A DNA stretch of 64,000 nt from assembly GCF_003610375.1 (NCBI RefSeq), contig NZ_RAPZ01000012.1, positions 434,001 through 498,000 on the forward strand, written 5' to 3'. The translations under genes and the position numbers were made by a program. Positions 18,178-26,882 of this stretch are shown piece after piece. Each line of letters starts with the position of its first letter. Within the stretch, counting starts at the first letter, position 1. The notes under the pieces are model-generated. The model was not told the DNA's origin and ran no database searches. It saw nothing but the letters and a program-made list of their open reading frames with translations. Source of the DNA: Sphingomonas sp. PP-CC-1A-547 (GTDB taxonomy: Bacteria; Pseudomonadota; Alphaproteobacteria; Sphingomonadales; Sphingomonadaceae).

Positions 18178-18648
18178 ATGTATGCGCGCGATGCCGCCTC
18201 GATCGCAACGCCTATCGGTCTGGTCCGCGTGACCGGCACCGGGGACCGGATCGACGCGATCGATATCGGCGTGGAGGATGGTTCGACCAGCGATGCCACC
18301 GCGATCCTGGAAGCACTCCGCCAGATCGACGCGTATTTCGCCGGACGGCTGACCGTGTTCGACCTGCCCCTCGCGCTCTCCCCTACCCCGCGTGGTGCCG
18401 ACCTTCGCCAGGCGATCGTCGACATCGCCTACGGCACGACGGCCAGCTACGGCGCACTCGCCAAGGCGATCGGCTCCAGCCCGCGCGCGATCGGCCAGGC
18501 GTGCGCACGCAATCCTTTTCCGATCATCGTCCCCTGCCACCGAATCCTTGGAGCCGGCGGAGCGCTTGGTGCGTACTCCGCGGGGGAAGGCCCGATCACC
18601 AAATCCCGGCTACTCGACCATGAGCGGCCGCCAGGAGGACTGTTATGA
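18178..18648 (+). CDS. ogt: Methylated-DNA-protein-cysteine S-methyltransferase
   Basis: About 156 residues. The acceptor motif is IIVPCHRIL with the active cysteine. YGALAKAIGSSPRAIGQACARNP forms the DNA-binding helix-turn-helix with the arginine finger, and GAYSAGEGP closes the active site. The protein removes alkyl groups from O6-guanine or O4-thymine in one suicidal step. Start: ATG 18178 (MYARDAASIATPIG) resembles the family; ATG at 18136 would add 14 residues. Neither has a strong ribosome binding site. Its stop overlaps the next gene by 4 bases. Confidence 0.88.
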   Translation: MYARDAASIATPIGLVRVTGTGDRIDAIDIGVEDGSTSDATAILEALRQIDAYFAGRLTVFDLPLALSPTPRGADLRQAIVDIAYGTTASYGALAKAIGSSPRAIGQACARNPFPIIVPCHRILGAGGALGAYSAGEGPITKSRLLDHERPPGGLL

Positions 18649-19346
18649 CGAACACTACCAAGATCGCCACGCTCACGAGCGATGGCGAATTCACCGCGTA
18701 TCGCGCGACCCCGGCAGGGACGCCGAAGGCCGCGATCGTCGTGATCCAGGAGATCTTCGGCGTGAACGCAGGGATCCGCCGCAAGTGCGATACGCTAGCC
18801 GAGGCCGGCTATCTCGCAATCGCACCCGACCTGTTCTGGCGGCTGGAGCCGGGCATCGAGCTCGATCCCGACATCAAGCCCGAGATGGACCGTGCGCTCG
18901 GATTGATGGGTCAGTTCGACCAGGATAAGGGCATCGCCGATATCGAAGCGACAATCCGTGCGGCGCGCGTCGAACTCGGCGACGACGCCAAGGTCGGCGT
19001 GGTCGGCTACTGCCTCGGCGGACGCCTCGCGTTCATGACCGCGGCACGGACCGACGTTGATGCGAGCGTCGGCTATTACGGAGTCGGGATCGACGGCCTG
19101 CTGGCTGAAAAGCACGCGATCGCACACCCGGTGCTGCTGCACGTGCCGGAAGAGGATCACTTCGTCGACAAGGCCGCGCAGGCGGCGATGCACGCCGGGC
19201 TCGACGATCACCCGAAGGTGACGATCTACGATTATGCTGGCGAGGACCACGGCTTCGCGACCGAGTTCGGCGAGCGTCGCTCGGATGCGTCTGCCAAGCT
19301 GGCGGATGAGCGAACGGCGAAGTTCTTCGCGGAGAATTTGGGCTAA
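18645..19346 (+). CDS. Dienelactone hydrolase family protein
   Basis: 233 residues with an alpha/beta-hydrolase fold and a complete dienelactone-hydrolase active site at the classical positions. These are Glu36 (IQEIFG), Cys123 (GYCLGG), Asp171 (EEDHFVD) and His202 (GEDHGFA). Such enzymes cleave dienelactones in chloroaromatic breakdown, but most chromosomal members have unknown substrates. No other aromatic-degradation gene is nearby. It overlaps the methyltransferase stop (ATGA) and so forms a two-gene operon ending at a strong terminator (19403-19441). Confidence 0.88.
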   Translation: MTNTTKIATLTSDGEFTAYRATPAGTPKAAIVVIQEIFGVNAGIRRKCDTLAEAGYLAIAPDLFWRLEPGIELDPDIKPEMDRALGLMGQFDQDKGIADIEATIRAARVELGDDAKVGVVGYCLGGRLAFMTAARTDVDASVGYYGVGIDGLLAEKHAIAHPVLLHVPEEDHFVDKAAQAAMHAGLDDHPKVTIYDYAGEDHGFATEFGERRSDASAKLADERTAKFFAENLG

Positions 19347-19402
19347 CCATGCCCTCCCCGTCACTCCTGTTCCGGGGTGACGGGGTGCTGACAACAGACA
19401 TG

Positions 19403-19441
19403 AAAAAGGCCTCGCCGGACGATCCCGACGAGGCCTTTTCT
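19403..19441. terminator. Bidirectional intrinsic terminator
   Basis: Arms AAAAAGGCCTCG (19403) and CGAGGCCTTTTC (to 19440) form a perfect GC-rich stem with A- and T-runs on either side. It lies between the convergent dienelactone hydrolase and terC genes and can serve both. Confidence 0.85.
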
Positions 19442-19461
19442 TATCCCAACTGCCCCCGCGA

Positions 19462-20196
19462 TCAGCGCAGCAGCGAGATGATCCCGAGCGTCTCGCCGGT
19501 GCCGACCCAGCCTTCGTAGATCATCTTCAGCGCGACCACGAGGATCACCGCGAGGCCGATATACGCGATCCAGCGATACTTGTTGATGACGCGCGCGATG
19601 TAGTTCGCCGCCAGACCCATCATCGCGACCGACAGCAGCAGGCCGATGACGAGGATGCCGGGATGCTCGCGCGCCGCGCCTGCGACGGCCAGAACGTTGT
19701 CGAGGCTCATCGAGACGTCGGCGACAGCCACGGCCCAAGCGGCGCTCGCAAAGCCCTTCGAGGAGCGGATACCCGATCGCTCGTCGCCCTCGATCTCCTC
19801 GGAGCCCGCATTCTCCGCGCCCTCGCGGATTTCACGCCAGAACTTCCAGCTGACCCAGAGCAGCAACAGGCCGCCCGCAAAGATCAGCCCGACGATCCCC
19901 ATCAGCCACGTCACGATCAACGCGAAGAAGATCCGCAGGACGAGCGCGGCGCCGATGCCGATGAGGATGACCTTCTTGCGCTGGTCGGCAGGGAGGCCAG
20001 CGGCGAGTGCGCCGACGACGATCGCGTTGTCGCCCGCGAGGACGAGGTCGATCATCAGGACCGATCCGAACGCGGCGAGCGCCTTCGGGTCGCCCAGGTT
20101 GGAGAAGTCGGCGACGATATGCTGCCAGATCTCCAGCGGCGAGCCGGGGCCTGCGGCTCCCGATGCGGCGGTGGCCAGCATGGCGATGATACTCAA
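19462..20196 (-). CDS. TerC-family integral membrane protein
   Basis: 244 residues with about seven hydrophobic helices. The TerC signatures are present: VLMIDLVLAGDNAIVVGALAAGLP and the repeated acidic motif AVADVSMSLDNVLAVAG. The family (TerC/Alx/YjbE) is linked to metal, notably manganese, export and co-translational metallation; a direct tellurite role is not implied. A cytoplasmic acidic loop (GSEEIEGDERSG) separates the two halves. A short hairpin (GGTGACCCACGTCACC) lies in the 5' leader at about 20209-20224; I cannot identify it as a known manganese riboswitch. Confidence 0.82.
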   Translation of the reverse strand: MSIIAMLATAASGAAGPGSPLEIWQHIVADFSNLGDPKALAAFGSVLMIDLVLAGDNAIVVGALAAGLPADQRKKVILIGIGAALVLRIFFALIVTWLMGIVGLIFAGGLLLLWVSWKFWREIREGAENAGSEEIEGDERSGIRSSKGFASAAWAVAVADVSMSLDNVLAVAGAAREHPGILVIGLLLSVAMMGLAANYIARVINKYRWIAYIGLAVILVVALKMIYEGWVGTGETLGIISLLR

Positions 20197-20263
20197 GATG
20201 TCAGCTCCCGGTGACGTGGGTCACCAGCGGCGAGCGATGGTGACGGTTTACGTAGGTTTAATA

Positions 20264-20305
20264 GCAAAGCGGCACGCGAAAGCCATGCTCTCGCGTGCCG
20301 CTTTG
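20264..20305. terminator. Hairpin downstream of rho, probable terminator
   Basis: Arms CAAAGCGGCACGCGA (from 20264) and TCGCGTGCCGCTTTG (to 20305) form a perfect long stem between rho and terC, both on the minus strand. There is no long T-run, so it may act as a weak terminator or an RNA 3'-end stabiliser. Confidence 0.6.
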
Positions 20306-20411
20306 GTGTGCTTGGCCGGACATGGGCAAAGCCCATGTCGTCGGTCGGGGCCCTGCCCCGCCGGCCGGATCGATGCGAGTCCCGCTGCAGCGTGCAGCGG
20401 GCCGCATTCGA

Positions 20412-21668
20412 TCACTGATTCATGGAATCGAAGAAATTCTCGTTGGTCTTCGAATCCTTCATCTTGTCGAGCAGGAACTCCATCGCGTCGATCGTGCCCA
20501 TCTGCATCAGGATGCGGCGCAGGACCCACATCTTGGAGAGCTTGGCCTTGTCGACCAGCAGCTCTTCCTTGCGCGTGCCCGACTTGCCGACGTCGAGCGC
20601 CGGGAAGATGCGCTTGTCCGCGACCTTGCGATCGAGCACGATCTCCGAGTTGCCGGTGCCCTTGAACTCCTCGAAGATCACCTCGTCCATGCGGCTGCCG
20701 GTATCGATCAGTGCGGTCGCAATGATCGACAGCGAACCGCCCTCCTCGATATTGCGCGCGGCGCCGAAGAAACGCTTCGGACGCTGCAGCGCGTTCGCGT
20801 CGACACCACCGGTCAGGACCTTGCCCGACGACGGCACGACGGTGTTGTAGGCACGACCCAGACGCGTGATCGAGTCGAGCAGGATCACGACGTCCTTCTT
20901 GTGCTCGACCAGACGCTTGGCCTTTTCGATCACCATTTCAGCGACTTGCACGTGGCGCTGCGCGGGTTCGTCGAAGGTCGAGCTGACCACCTCGCCCTTC
21001 ACGCTGCGCTGCATGTCGGTGACTTCCTCGGGGCGCTCGTCGATCAGCAGGACGATCAGGAACACCTCGGGGTGGTTGTCGGTGATCGCCTTGGCCATGT
21101 TCTGCAACATGACGGTCTTGCCGACGCGCGGTGGCGCGACGATCAGCGTGCGCTGGCCCTTGCCCTGCGGCGAGACGATGTCGATCACGCGTGCCGACTT
21201 GTCCTTGACGGTCGGGTCGGCGGGATCGAGCGTCAGCTTGCTCTCGGGATAGAGCGGCGTGAGGTTGTCGAAATTGACGCGGTGGCGGACGACGTCGGGG
21301 TCGTCGAAATTGACCGCGGTGAGCTTCACCAGCGAGAAATAGCGTTCGCCATCCTTCGGCCCGCGGATCTCGCCCTCGACCGTGTCGCCGGTGCGCAGAC
21401 CGAACTTCCGGACCTGGTTCGGCGAGATGTAGATGTCGTCCGGCCCCGCCAGATAGTTCGACTCCGGCGAGCGCAGGAAGCCGAAGCCGTCGGGCAGCAC
21501 TTCGATCGTGCCGAGCCCCATGATCTGGTCGCCATTGTCCGCCTGGACCTTCAGGATCGCGAACAGCAGGTCCTGCTTGCGCAGCGTCGAGGCGCTCTCG
21601 ACCCCCAGTTCCTCGGCCAGCTGGACCAGCTCGGCGGGTTTCTTTTTCTTCAGGTCTTTGAGATGCAT
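20412..21668 (-). CDS. rho: Transcription termination factor Rho
   Basis: 418 residues. Rho-N domain [23 protein letters not shown]-binding domain with GFGFLRS, then Walker [14 protein letters not shown], Walker [17 protein letters not shown], the Q-loop/R-loop region [20 protein letters not shown] and the C-terminal [21 protein letters not shown] end. Rho is the hexameric RNA helicase that ends untranslated transcripts. The ATG at 21668 gives the standard N-terminus; the frame is open 52 residues upstream but those lack family similarity. Confidence 0.96.
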   Translation of the reverse strand: MHLKDLKKKKPAELVQLAEELGVESASTLRKQDLLFAILKVQADNGDQIMGLGTIEVLPDGFGFLRSPESNYLAGPDDIYISPNQVRKFGLRTGDTVEGEIRGPKDGERYFSLVKLTAVNFDDPDVVRHRVNFDNLTPLYPESKLTLDPADPTVKDKSARVIDIVSPQGKGQRTLIVAPPRVGKTVMLQNMAKAITDNHPEVFLIVLLIDERPEEVTDMQRSVKGEVVSSTFDEPAQRHVQVAEMVIEKAKRLVEHKKDVVILLDSITRLGRAYNTVVPSSGKVLTGGVDANALQRPKRFFGAARNIEEGGSLSIIATALIDTGSRMDEVIFEEFKGTGNSEIVLDRKVADKRIFPALDVGKSGTRKEELLVDKAKLSKMWVLRRILMQMGTIDAMEFLLDKMKDSKTNENFFDSMNQ

Positions 21669-21842
21669 GGGGATTTCCGGATAGCAATCAACGGGAGAAC
21701 GCTCGGTCGGCGGTGCGCTTGGGAAGCGGAACTGGGCGAGACGAGTCTGGCAAGACACGACCGGGCAGGACGCCAGGAAGCCGTGTTGGGAGAAGGGGTT
21801 AGAATTGGGGCGCGGGTTAGTCAAGCGGAGACGGGAACTCCA

Positions 21843-21967
21843 ATCCTCCCCCGCCAGGGGGAGGTGGCTGGCACTTGCCAGACGGAGGGGGAGGTAAGGG
21901 GTAACCTCTGCTCCGTGTCCTCCCCCTCCGTCACCTTCGGCGCCACCTCCCCCTGGCGGGGGAGGAT
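21843..21967. repeat. 125-bp dispersed palindromic repeat, copy 1
   Basis: Begins ATCCTCCCCCGCCAGGGGGA and ends with the complement of that sequence. Inner arms GGCTGGCACTTGCCAGACGG and CTCCGTCACCTTCGGCGCCA differ between sides. Near-identical copies stand at 25246, 44736 and 60843. It lies between hemJ and rho. Confidence 0.9.
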
Positions 21968-21975
21968 CAGGAAGA

Positions 21976-22437
21976 TCAGAACGGCTTAACGATCACCAGC
22001 ACGACGATCAGCGTCACCGCCAGCGCAGGCACCTCGTTCAGCATCCGCAACTGCTTCCCCGCCAGCGTCGGCTTCCCCGCGGCGAGCTTCTTTGCATAGC
22101 CGACCGCCCAGCCGTGATATCCCGTCAGCAGGAACACCAGAGCGAGCTTCAGGTGCAGCCACCCCAGCCCCGGCGCACCATCCGCCAGCCCCAGGTTGAG
22201 CGCCAGCGCGATCCCCAGCACCCAGACGACGATCATCGCCGGCGTCAGGATGATGTGGCGGATCTTGCTCTCGCGCTCGACCCAGTTCGCCGCCTCGCTC
22301 GTGTTGCCCGCCGCCAGCGCCTCCTGATGATACACGAGGTAGCGCGGCAGCATGAACAACCCCGCCATCCAGAAGATCACGAAGATCAGATGCGCCGCCT
22401 TCACCCAGTCATACGCAGCGCCGAGAAATCCGCTCAT
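21976..22437 (-). CDS. hemJ: Protoporphyrinogen IX oxidase HemJ
   Basis: A 153-residue membrane protein with four hydrophobic helices. Signatures are [27 protein letters not shown], with the conserved haem-ligand histidine, then RLFVYH-like VYHQEA and [16 protein letters not shown]. HemJ is the oxygen-independent-type oxidase that forms protoporphyrin IX in most alphaproteobacteria. Its ATG overlaps the hemE stop by 4 bases, which supports a haem-synthesis role over the alternative CopD-like annotation. Confidence 0.88.
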   Translation of the reverse strand: MSGFLGAAYDWVKAAHLIFVIFWMAGLFMLPRYLVYHQEALAAGNTSEAANWVERESKIRHIILTPAMIVVWVLGIALALNLGLADGAPGLGWLHLKLALVFLLTGYHGWAVGYAKKLAAGKPTLAGKQLRMLNEVPALAVTLIVVLVIVKPF

Positions 22438-23483
22438 GTCGTGCTCCTTACGCGGGCGATCAGCTGCTCGACATGCGCGATCGGCGTGTCGGGGAGGATG
22501 CCATGGCCGAGGTTGAAGACGTGCGGACGCTCGACGAACGCCGCGAGGATCCGGTCGATCGCCGCATCGAGATCCGCCCCGCCTGCGATTAACGCCAGCG
22601 GATCGAGATTGCCCTGCACCGGCATGTCCGCGGGCAACGACGCGTGCGCCCAAACCGGATCGACCGTCTCGTCCAGCCCGATCGCATCGACGCCGGTCTC
22701 ACGCGCATAGGCGGGGAGCTTGCCCCCTGCCCCCTTCGGAAAGCCGATGATCGGCACGCCGGGGCAGCGCGCGTGGAGGCGCTCGACGATCGACGCGGTC
22801 GGCGTGATCACCCAGCGCTCGAATTGCGCGGGCGAGAGTGAGCCCGACCAGCTGTCGAACAGCTGCACCACGTCGACGCCCGCCTTGACCTGCCGCGCGA
22901 GATACTCGACGGTGTTGTCCGCGATCGCATCGATGATCGCACCGAACGCCTCGGGGTCGCGATACGCAAAGCGCCGCGTCTCGGACTGATCCTTCGAGCC
23001 CTTCCCCGCCACCATATAGGTCGCGACCGTCCAGGGAGACCCCGCAAAGCCCAGGAACGTCGTCTCGGGAGGCAAGGCAGCGGCGACCTTCGCGACGGTG
23101 CCGTAGACCGGCTCCAGCCGCCCCATCACCGGCTGCAACCGATCGAGCGCATGGTCGACCAGCGCCGGCTCGAGCCGAGGCCCCTCGCCGACCCCGAAGC
23201 TCAGATCCTGCCCGAGTGCCCACGGGATCATCAGGATGTCCGAGAACAGGATCGATCCGTCGAACCCGAACCGGCGGATCGGCTGAAGCGTGACTTCGGC
23301 CGCCGCGTCGGGATCGGTGGCGAGCGCGAGGAACCCGCCCTTCTCGGCGCGGAGTTCGCGGTATTCGGGGAGATACCGCCCCGCCTGCCGCATGAGCCAC
23401 AGCGGCGGCACGGCCTGACGCTCCCCGCGAAGGGTCGCCAGGAGGGGCTTGAAGGCAGGCGTATTGGGGGTCGGATCGGTCAG
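22434..23483 (-). CDS. hemE: Uroporphyrinogen decarboxylase
   Basis: About 349 residues. Family motifs are PPLWLMRQAGRYLPEYR, FSDILMIPWALGQ, GFAGSPWTVATYMV, FDSWSG and GFPKGAGG. It removes four carboxyls from uroporphyrinogen III to give coproporphyrinogen. The GTG at 23411 would drop the conserved KPLLATLRGER segment and leave only 325 residues. The only other start between the upstream stop and this GTG is CTG at 23483 (LTDPTPNTPAFKPLLATL), which has an AAGAAGG Shine-Dalgarno 8 bases before it, so I chose it. The gene borders oriC. Confidence 0.85.
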   Translation of the reverse strand: MTDPTPNTPAFKPLLATLRGERQAVPPLWLMRQAGRYLPEYRELRAEKGGFLALATDPDAAAEVTLQPIRRFGFDGSILFSDILMIPWALGQDLSFGVGEGPRLEPALVDHALDRLQPVMGRLEPVYGTVAKVAAALPPETTFLGFAGSPWTVATYMVAGKGSKDQSETRRFAYRDPEAFGAIIDAIADNTVEYLARQVKAGVDVVQLFDSWSGSLSPAQFERWVITPTASIVERLHARCPGVPIIGFPKGAGGKLPAYARETGVDAIGLDETVDPVWAHASLPADMPVQGNLDPLALIAGGADLDAAIDRILAAFVERPHVFNLGHGILPDTPIAHVEQLIARVRSTT

Positions 23484-23811
23484 CGGAGCACCCTTCTTCT
23501 ACTATAAGAAGATTCAAGAAATAGGTTGTTGCAGTGGTTGGGCGGTTGAACCCGGGACTTATGCGGTGATCCCGGAATTGCCAACAGCTTGACCCCTCGG
23601 CACGCCCACAAACGCGCTGATTCGATTCAAGGCTCCCCGTTACCCACAGCCTGTGGATAAAATCTGGCCCTGTGTGCGGCGATGTGGATAGAATTGGTGT
23701 TATCCACGGCGAACCCGTCGCTTGGCGAGGCGGACGAGTTACGCTAGCCGTTCTCCCCATGTTATCCACAGATTCACGCCCACAGGTCCGCCCGCTGGGG
23801 ATAAAACGCCG
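23484..23811. other. oriC: Chromosomal replication origin (oriC)
   Basis: A 328-bp gap between the divergent hemE and PPDK-regulator genes. Perfect DnaA boxes lie at 23652-23660 (minus) and 23762-23770 (plus). One-mismatch boxes are at 23640-23648, 23683-23691, 23700-23708 and 23796-23804. Four GANTC sites (23511, 23619, 23624, 23771) could be CcrM methylation targets. An AT-rich stretch around 23497-23530 could be the unwinding element. The location beside hemE matches oriC in Caulobacter and Rickettsia, and genes point outward on both sides. I saw no CtrA-type TTAA-N7-TTAA site. Confidence 0.88.
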
Positions 23812-24645
23812 ATGATGCGGCTCCACCTACATTTGTTGTCGGATTCGACCGGCGAGACGCTGGAGAACATCGCGAAGGCGGCGCTAGCGCAATATGACGA
23901 CGTCGAGACGGTCCGCCATTTCTGGCCGATGGTCCGCACCGAAGCGCATCTCGAGCGCATCCTCCAGGAGATCGCGCAGAACCCGGGGCTGGTAGTTTTC
24001 ACGCTGGTGAACCCCGCGACCCGGCGGATTCTTGAGCAGAGGTGCCTGGCGCTAGGACTGCCCGCGGTAGCCCCGCTCGACCCCGTGAACGACGCACTTT
24101 CCGGGTTGCTCGGGCAGCAGGCGAAGGCACGGCCGGGGCGCCAGCACGTCCTCGACGCGGCGTATTTCGCGCGCGTCGATGCGATCCAGTGGACGATCGC
24201 CCACGACGACGGGATCGCATCGGAAGAATGGGAGGAGGCCGATATTGTCCTGGCGGGCGTGTCGCGTTCGTCGAAGACGCCGACCTCGATCTACCTCGCC
24301 AATCGTGGCTACAAGACCGCCAACATTCCGATCGTCGTGGAAAGCCCACCACCGCTGAACCTCTACAAGCTTACCAACCCGCTGATCGTCGGTCTGACGA
24401 CCAGTGCGGATCGGCTGATCCAGGTCCGCCGCAACCGCCTGCTGTCGCTCAATCAGCAGCCCGACACGTCCTATGTCGAGGAGGAAGCGGTGATGCGCGA
24501 GCTCGCCTTTGCGCGCCGCATGTTCGCCGACAATGGCTGGCCGGTGATCGACGTGACGCGCCGCTCGATCGAAGAAACCGCGGCGGCGATCATCGCCTTG
24601 TGCAACCAGCGCCGCGCCGACGCCGCTCCGAAGGTCGAGTCATGA
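23812..24645 (+). CDS. Pyruvate, phosphate dikinase regulatory protein (DUF299)
   Basis: 277 residues. The family N-terminus RLHLHLLSDSTGETLENIAKA is followed by the nucleotide-binding GVSRSSKTPTSIYLAN and the C-terminal block DVTRRSIEETAAAIIAL. These bifunctional kinase/pyrophosphorylases switch PEP synthase or pyruvate phosphate dikinase off and on by phosphorylating a threonine beside the catalytic histidine. Start ATG 23812 (or 23815); the frame continues upstream through oriC, but that is not family sequence. The stop overlaps maf by 4 bases. Confidence 0.9.
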   Translation: MMRLHLHLLSDSTGETLENIAKAALAQYDDVETVRHFWPMVRTEAHLERILQEIAQNPGLVVFTLVNPATRRILEQRCLALGLPAVAPLDPVNDALSGLLGQQAKARPGRQHVLDAAYFARVDAIQWTIAHDDGIASEEWEEADIVLAGVSRSSKTPTSIYLANRGYKTANIPIVVESPPPLNLYKLTNPLIVGLTTSADRLIQVRRNRLLSLNQQPDTSYVEEEAVMRELAFARRMFADNGWPVIDVTRRSIEETAAAIIALCNQRRADAAPKVES

Positions 24646-25232
24646 GCCTGATCCTCGCCTCGCAAAGCGCCTCGCGTCGCGCGATGCTGACCGCTGCGGG
24701 CGTACCGTTCGAGGCGACCTTTGCCGGCGTCGACGAGGATGCGGCGAAGGCGGCGCTGCGCGACCTGTCCCCGCGCGATCTTGCGGACGCGTTGGCCGAA
24801 CTGAAGGCCCTCAAGGTTTCGGCGAGAATGCCCGGCTATCTCGTCCTCGGCAGTGACTCGCTGGTTGCACTGGAAGACGGCAGTATCCTCGACAAGCCCG
24901 TCGACCGCGCCGACGCAGCGGCTCATCTGCGGCTGATGTCGGGCAAGCGCCACGACCTGTGGAGCGCCGCGGTCATCGCCGAAAACGGCCAAGCGATCTG
25001 GCGCCACGTCGAGCGCGCGAAGATGCACGTCCGCCCGCTGTCCGACGCGTTTATCGAGACGTACCTCGATGCGGAATGGCCGGCGATCGCGGGCTGCGTC
25101 GGCTGCTACCGCATCGAGGGCCCCGGCGCGCAGCTGTTCGCGAAAATTGAGGGGAGCCAGTTCACGGTACTCGGCATGCCGCTGCTGAACGTCCTCGATT
25201 TCCTCCGCGTGCGTGGCGAGCTGCCGGCCTGA
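24642..25232 (+). CDS. Maf-family nucleoside triphosphate pyrophosphatase
   Basis: 196 residues. The Maf signature SLILASQSASRRAMLTAAGV opens the protein. LGSDSLVALEDG contains the catalytic Asp, followed by KPVDRADAAAHLRLMSGKRH and GCYRIEGPGAQLF. Maf proteins hydrolyse non-canonical or modified nucleoside triphosphates. The specificity (dTTP/UTP against 7-methyl-GTP type) cannot be decided safely. The ATG overlaps the previous stop, as in other alphaproteobacterial origin regions. Confidence 0.87.
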   Translation: MSLILASQSASRRAMLTAAGVPFEATFAGVDEDAAKAALRDLSPRDLADALAELKALKVSARMPGYLVLGSDSLVALEDGSILDKPVDRADAAAHLRLMSGKRHDLWSAAVIAENGQAIWRHVERAKMHVRPLSDAFIETYLDAEWPAIAGCVGCYRIEGPGAQLFAKIEGSQFTVLGMPLLNVLDFLRVRGELPA

Positions 25233-25245
25233 CCCGAAACTTCTG

Positions 25246-25470
25246 ATCCTCCCCCGCCAGGGGGAGGTGGCTGGCCCTTGCCAGACGGAGGGGGAGGCAG
25301 GCGAAACTTCGATTCCGCCTGCCTCCCCCTCCGTCACCTTCGGCGACACCTCCCCCTTGCGGGGGAGGATTAAGTAGGTGCTGCACATGGCAGTTCACCC
25401 ACGCTAGACTAAATCTCGTTCACCCGCGAAGGCGGGTGCCCAGACTGGATCCCCGCCTCCGCGGGGAAAC
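25246..25470. repeat. 125-bp palindromic repeat copy 2, plus a short palindrome
   Basis: 25246-25370 is a close copy of the 21843 element (ends ATCCTCCCCCGCC / GGGGGAGGAT). 25418-25470 is a different palindrome with arms TTCACCCGCGAAGGCGGGTG and ATCCCCGCCTCCGCGGGGAA around CCCAGACTG. This second type recurs at 37626, 40009 and 59856. Together they fill the maf-aroE gap. Confidence 0.88.
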
Positions 25471-25482
25471 ACGGAGCCTTTA

Positions 25483-26295
25483 ATGACCCGTTCCTATGCA
25501 GAAGTGATCGGCGATCCGATCGCACAGTCGAAATCGCCGCTAATCCACGGCTTCTGGCTCGACGCGCTCGGGATCGATGCGGAGTACCGCCACAAGCTCG
25601 TCACCCCGGACGCCCTCCCCGCCTACTTCGTCGAACGCAAAGCCGACCCCGCATGGCGCGGGTGCAACATCACGATGCCGCACAAGCTCGCCGCGCTCGA
25701 CCACGTCTCCGACCCCGGGAATGTCCGCGGGACGATCGGCGCTATCAACACCGTGTTCCGCAACCAGGCGGGCGACTGCATTGGCACCAACACCGATGCC
25801 GCCGGTTTCTGGGCCCCGATCGACGACCTCGACATCGCCGGCCAACCCGTCACAGTAATCGGTGCCGGTGGTGCAGCCCGCGCGATCCTGTTCGCCCTGT
25901 CGCGAATGGGTGTCGGCCCCGTCACCATCCTCAACCGCAATCCGCTCAAGGGTGCGGCTCTGCTATCCACGTTCAAGCTCAAGGGCCAGGCGCTCCCGAT
26001 CGGCCCCGCCGCCCCGCCCTCGCGACTGCTCGTCAACGCCAGCGTACTCGGCATGGCCGGCCAGCCACCGCTCGATATCGATCTCGGTGCGCTCGATCCG
26101 GACTCGCTGGTCTACGACATCGTCTATTCCCCACTCGAAACCGGTCTCCTGAAAGCGGCGCGCGCGCGCGATCTGGAAACCGTTGACGGCCTGGAGATGC
26201 TGATCGGCCAAGCCGCCGTCGCGTTCGAGATATTGTTCCACGTGGAACCACCGCGCGATCGCGACGACGAACTCCGCGCGTTGTTGATCAAATGA
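25483..26295 (+). CDS. aroE: Shikimate dehydrogenase
   Basis: 270 residues. Substrate-binding [10 protein letters not shown], catalytic Lys/Asp region [27 protein letters not shown], the NADP-binding [16 protein letters not shown] and the C-terminal [16 protein letters not shown]. It reduces 3-dehydroshikimate to shikimate in aromatic amino-acid synthesis. ATG 25483 begins [15 protein letters not shown], as in the family. Its last part contains a near-perfect parS sequence (26234-26249). The stop overlaps coaE (ATGA). Confidence 0.94.
   Translation: MTRSYAEVIGDPIAQSKSPLIHGFWLDALGIDAEYRHKLVTPDALPAYFVERKADPAWRGCNITMPHKLAALDHVSDPGNVRGTIGAINTVFRNQAGDCIGTNTDAAGFWAPIDDLDIAGQPVTVIGAGGAARAILFALSRMGVGPVTILNRNPLKGAALLSTFKLKGQALPIGPAAPPSRLLVNASVLGMAGQPPLDIDLGALDPDSLVYDIVYSPLETGLLKAARARDLETVDGLEMLIGQAAVAFEILFHVEPPRDRDDELRALLIK
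26234..26249. promoter_or_regulatory. parS: parS-like site 3 (inside aroE)
   Basis: TGTTCCACGTGGAACC matches the two upstream parS copies at 15 of 16 positions. It lies on the other side of oriC, 2.4 kb from it, inside the 3' part of aroE, and encodes LFHVEP. Whether ParB binds with the changed last base is unknown. Confidence 0.65.
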
Positions 26296-26867
26296 TCATC
26301 GGCCTCACTGGCTCGATTGGCATGGGCAAATCCGCCGTTGCCGCGATGTTTGCCGACGAGGCCGTCCCCGTGTTCGACGCTGACGCCACCGTCCACCGAA
26401 TGCAAGGCGTCGGCGGGCGACTGGTCCCCGCGATCGAAACCGCGTTCCCCGGCACCACCGCCAACGGCGCGGTCGACCGCGCGAAACTCGGCGCGGCGGT
26501 GTTCGGCGAGGACGCCGCGATCAAGCGGCTCGAAGCGATCGTCCACCCCGCCGTCGGCGAAGAACGCGCCGCCTTCCTCGCCCACCACGCCGGCCAGCGA
26601 GTCGTCTTCGACGTCCCCCTGCTGTTCGAGACCGGCGGCGACCGAAACGTCGACCTGATCGTCGTCGTCTCCGCCGCCCCCGACGTCCAACGCGCCCGCG
26701 TCCTCGCCCGCCCCGGCATGACCGCGGAGAAGTTCGCCGCGATCCTCGCCCGCCAGACCCCCGACGCCGAAAAACGCGCCCGCGCGGATCACGTCATCCA
26801 TACCGACACCAGCTTTGACGCAACACGCGCGCAAGTCCGGGCGGTGCTTGCATCCTTGGAAATCTGA
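26292..26867 (+). CDS. coaE: Dephospho-CoA kinase
   Basis: 191 residues with P-loop [18 protein letters not shown] at the N-terminus, then [35 protein letters not shown] and [17 protein letters not shown]. It phosphorylates dephospho-CoA in the last step of coenzyme A synthesis. The ATG overlaps the aroE stop; dnaQ follows 15 bp later, the standard order in this group. Confidence 0.94.
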   Translation: MIIGLTGSIGMGKSAVAAMFADEAVPVFDADATVHRMQGVGGRLVPAIETAFPGTTANGAVDRAKLGAAVFGEDAAIKRLEAIVHPAVGEERAAFLAHHAGQRVVFDVPLLFETGGDRNVDLIVVVSAAPDVQRARVLARPGMTAEKFAAILARQTPDAEKRARADHVIHTDTSFDATRAQVRAVLASLEI

Positions 26868-26882
26868 GCCGATACCATCGGG

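Noticed and set aside
15688..18648. An open frame of 986 codons on the plus strand
   Set aside because: It runs antisense to mnmG, mnmE and the DUF6489 gene; only its last ~156 codons (ogt) are family-like. GC-rich DNA makes such frames by chance.
20209..20224. yybP-ykoY-type manganese riboswitch upstream of terC
   Set aside because: Only one short hairpin is visible; the conserved aptamer loops cannot be found by eye.
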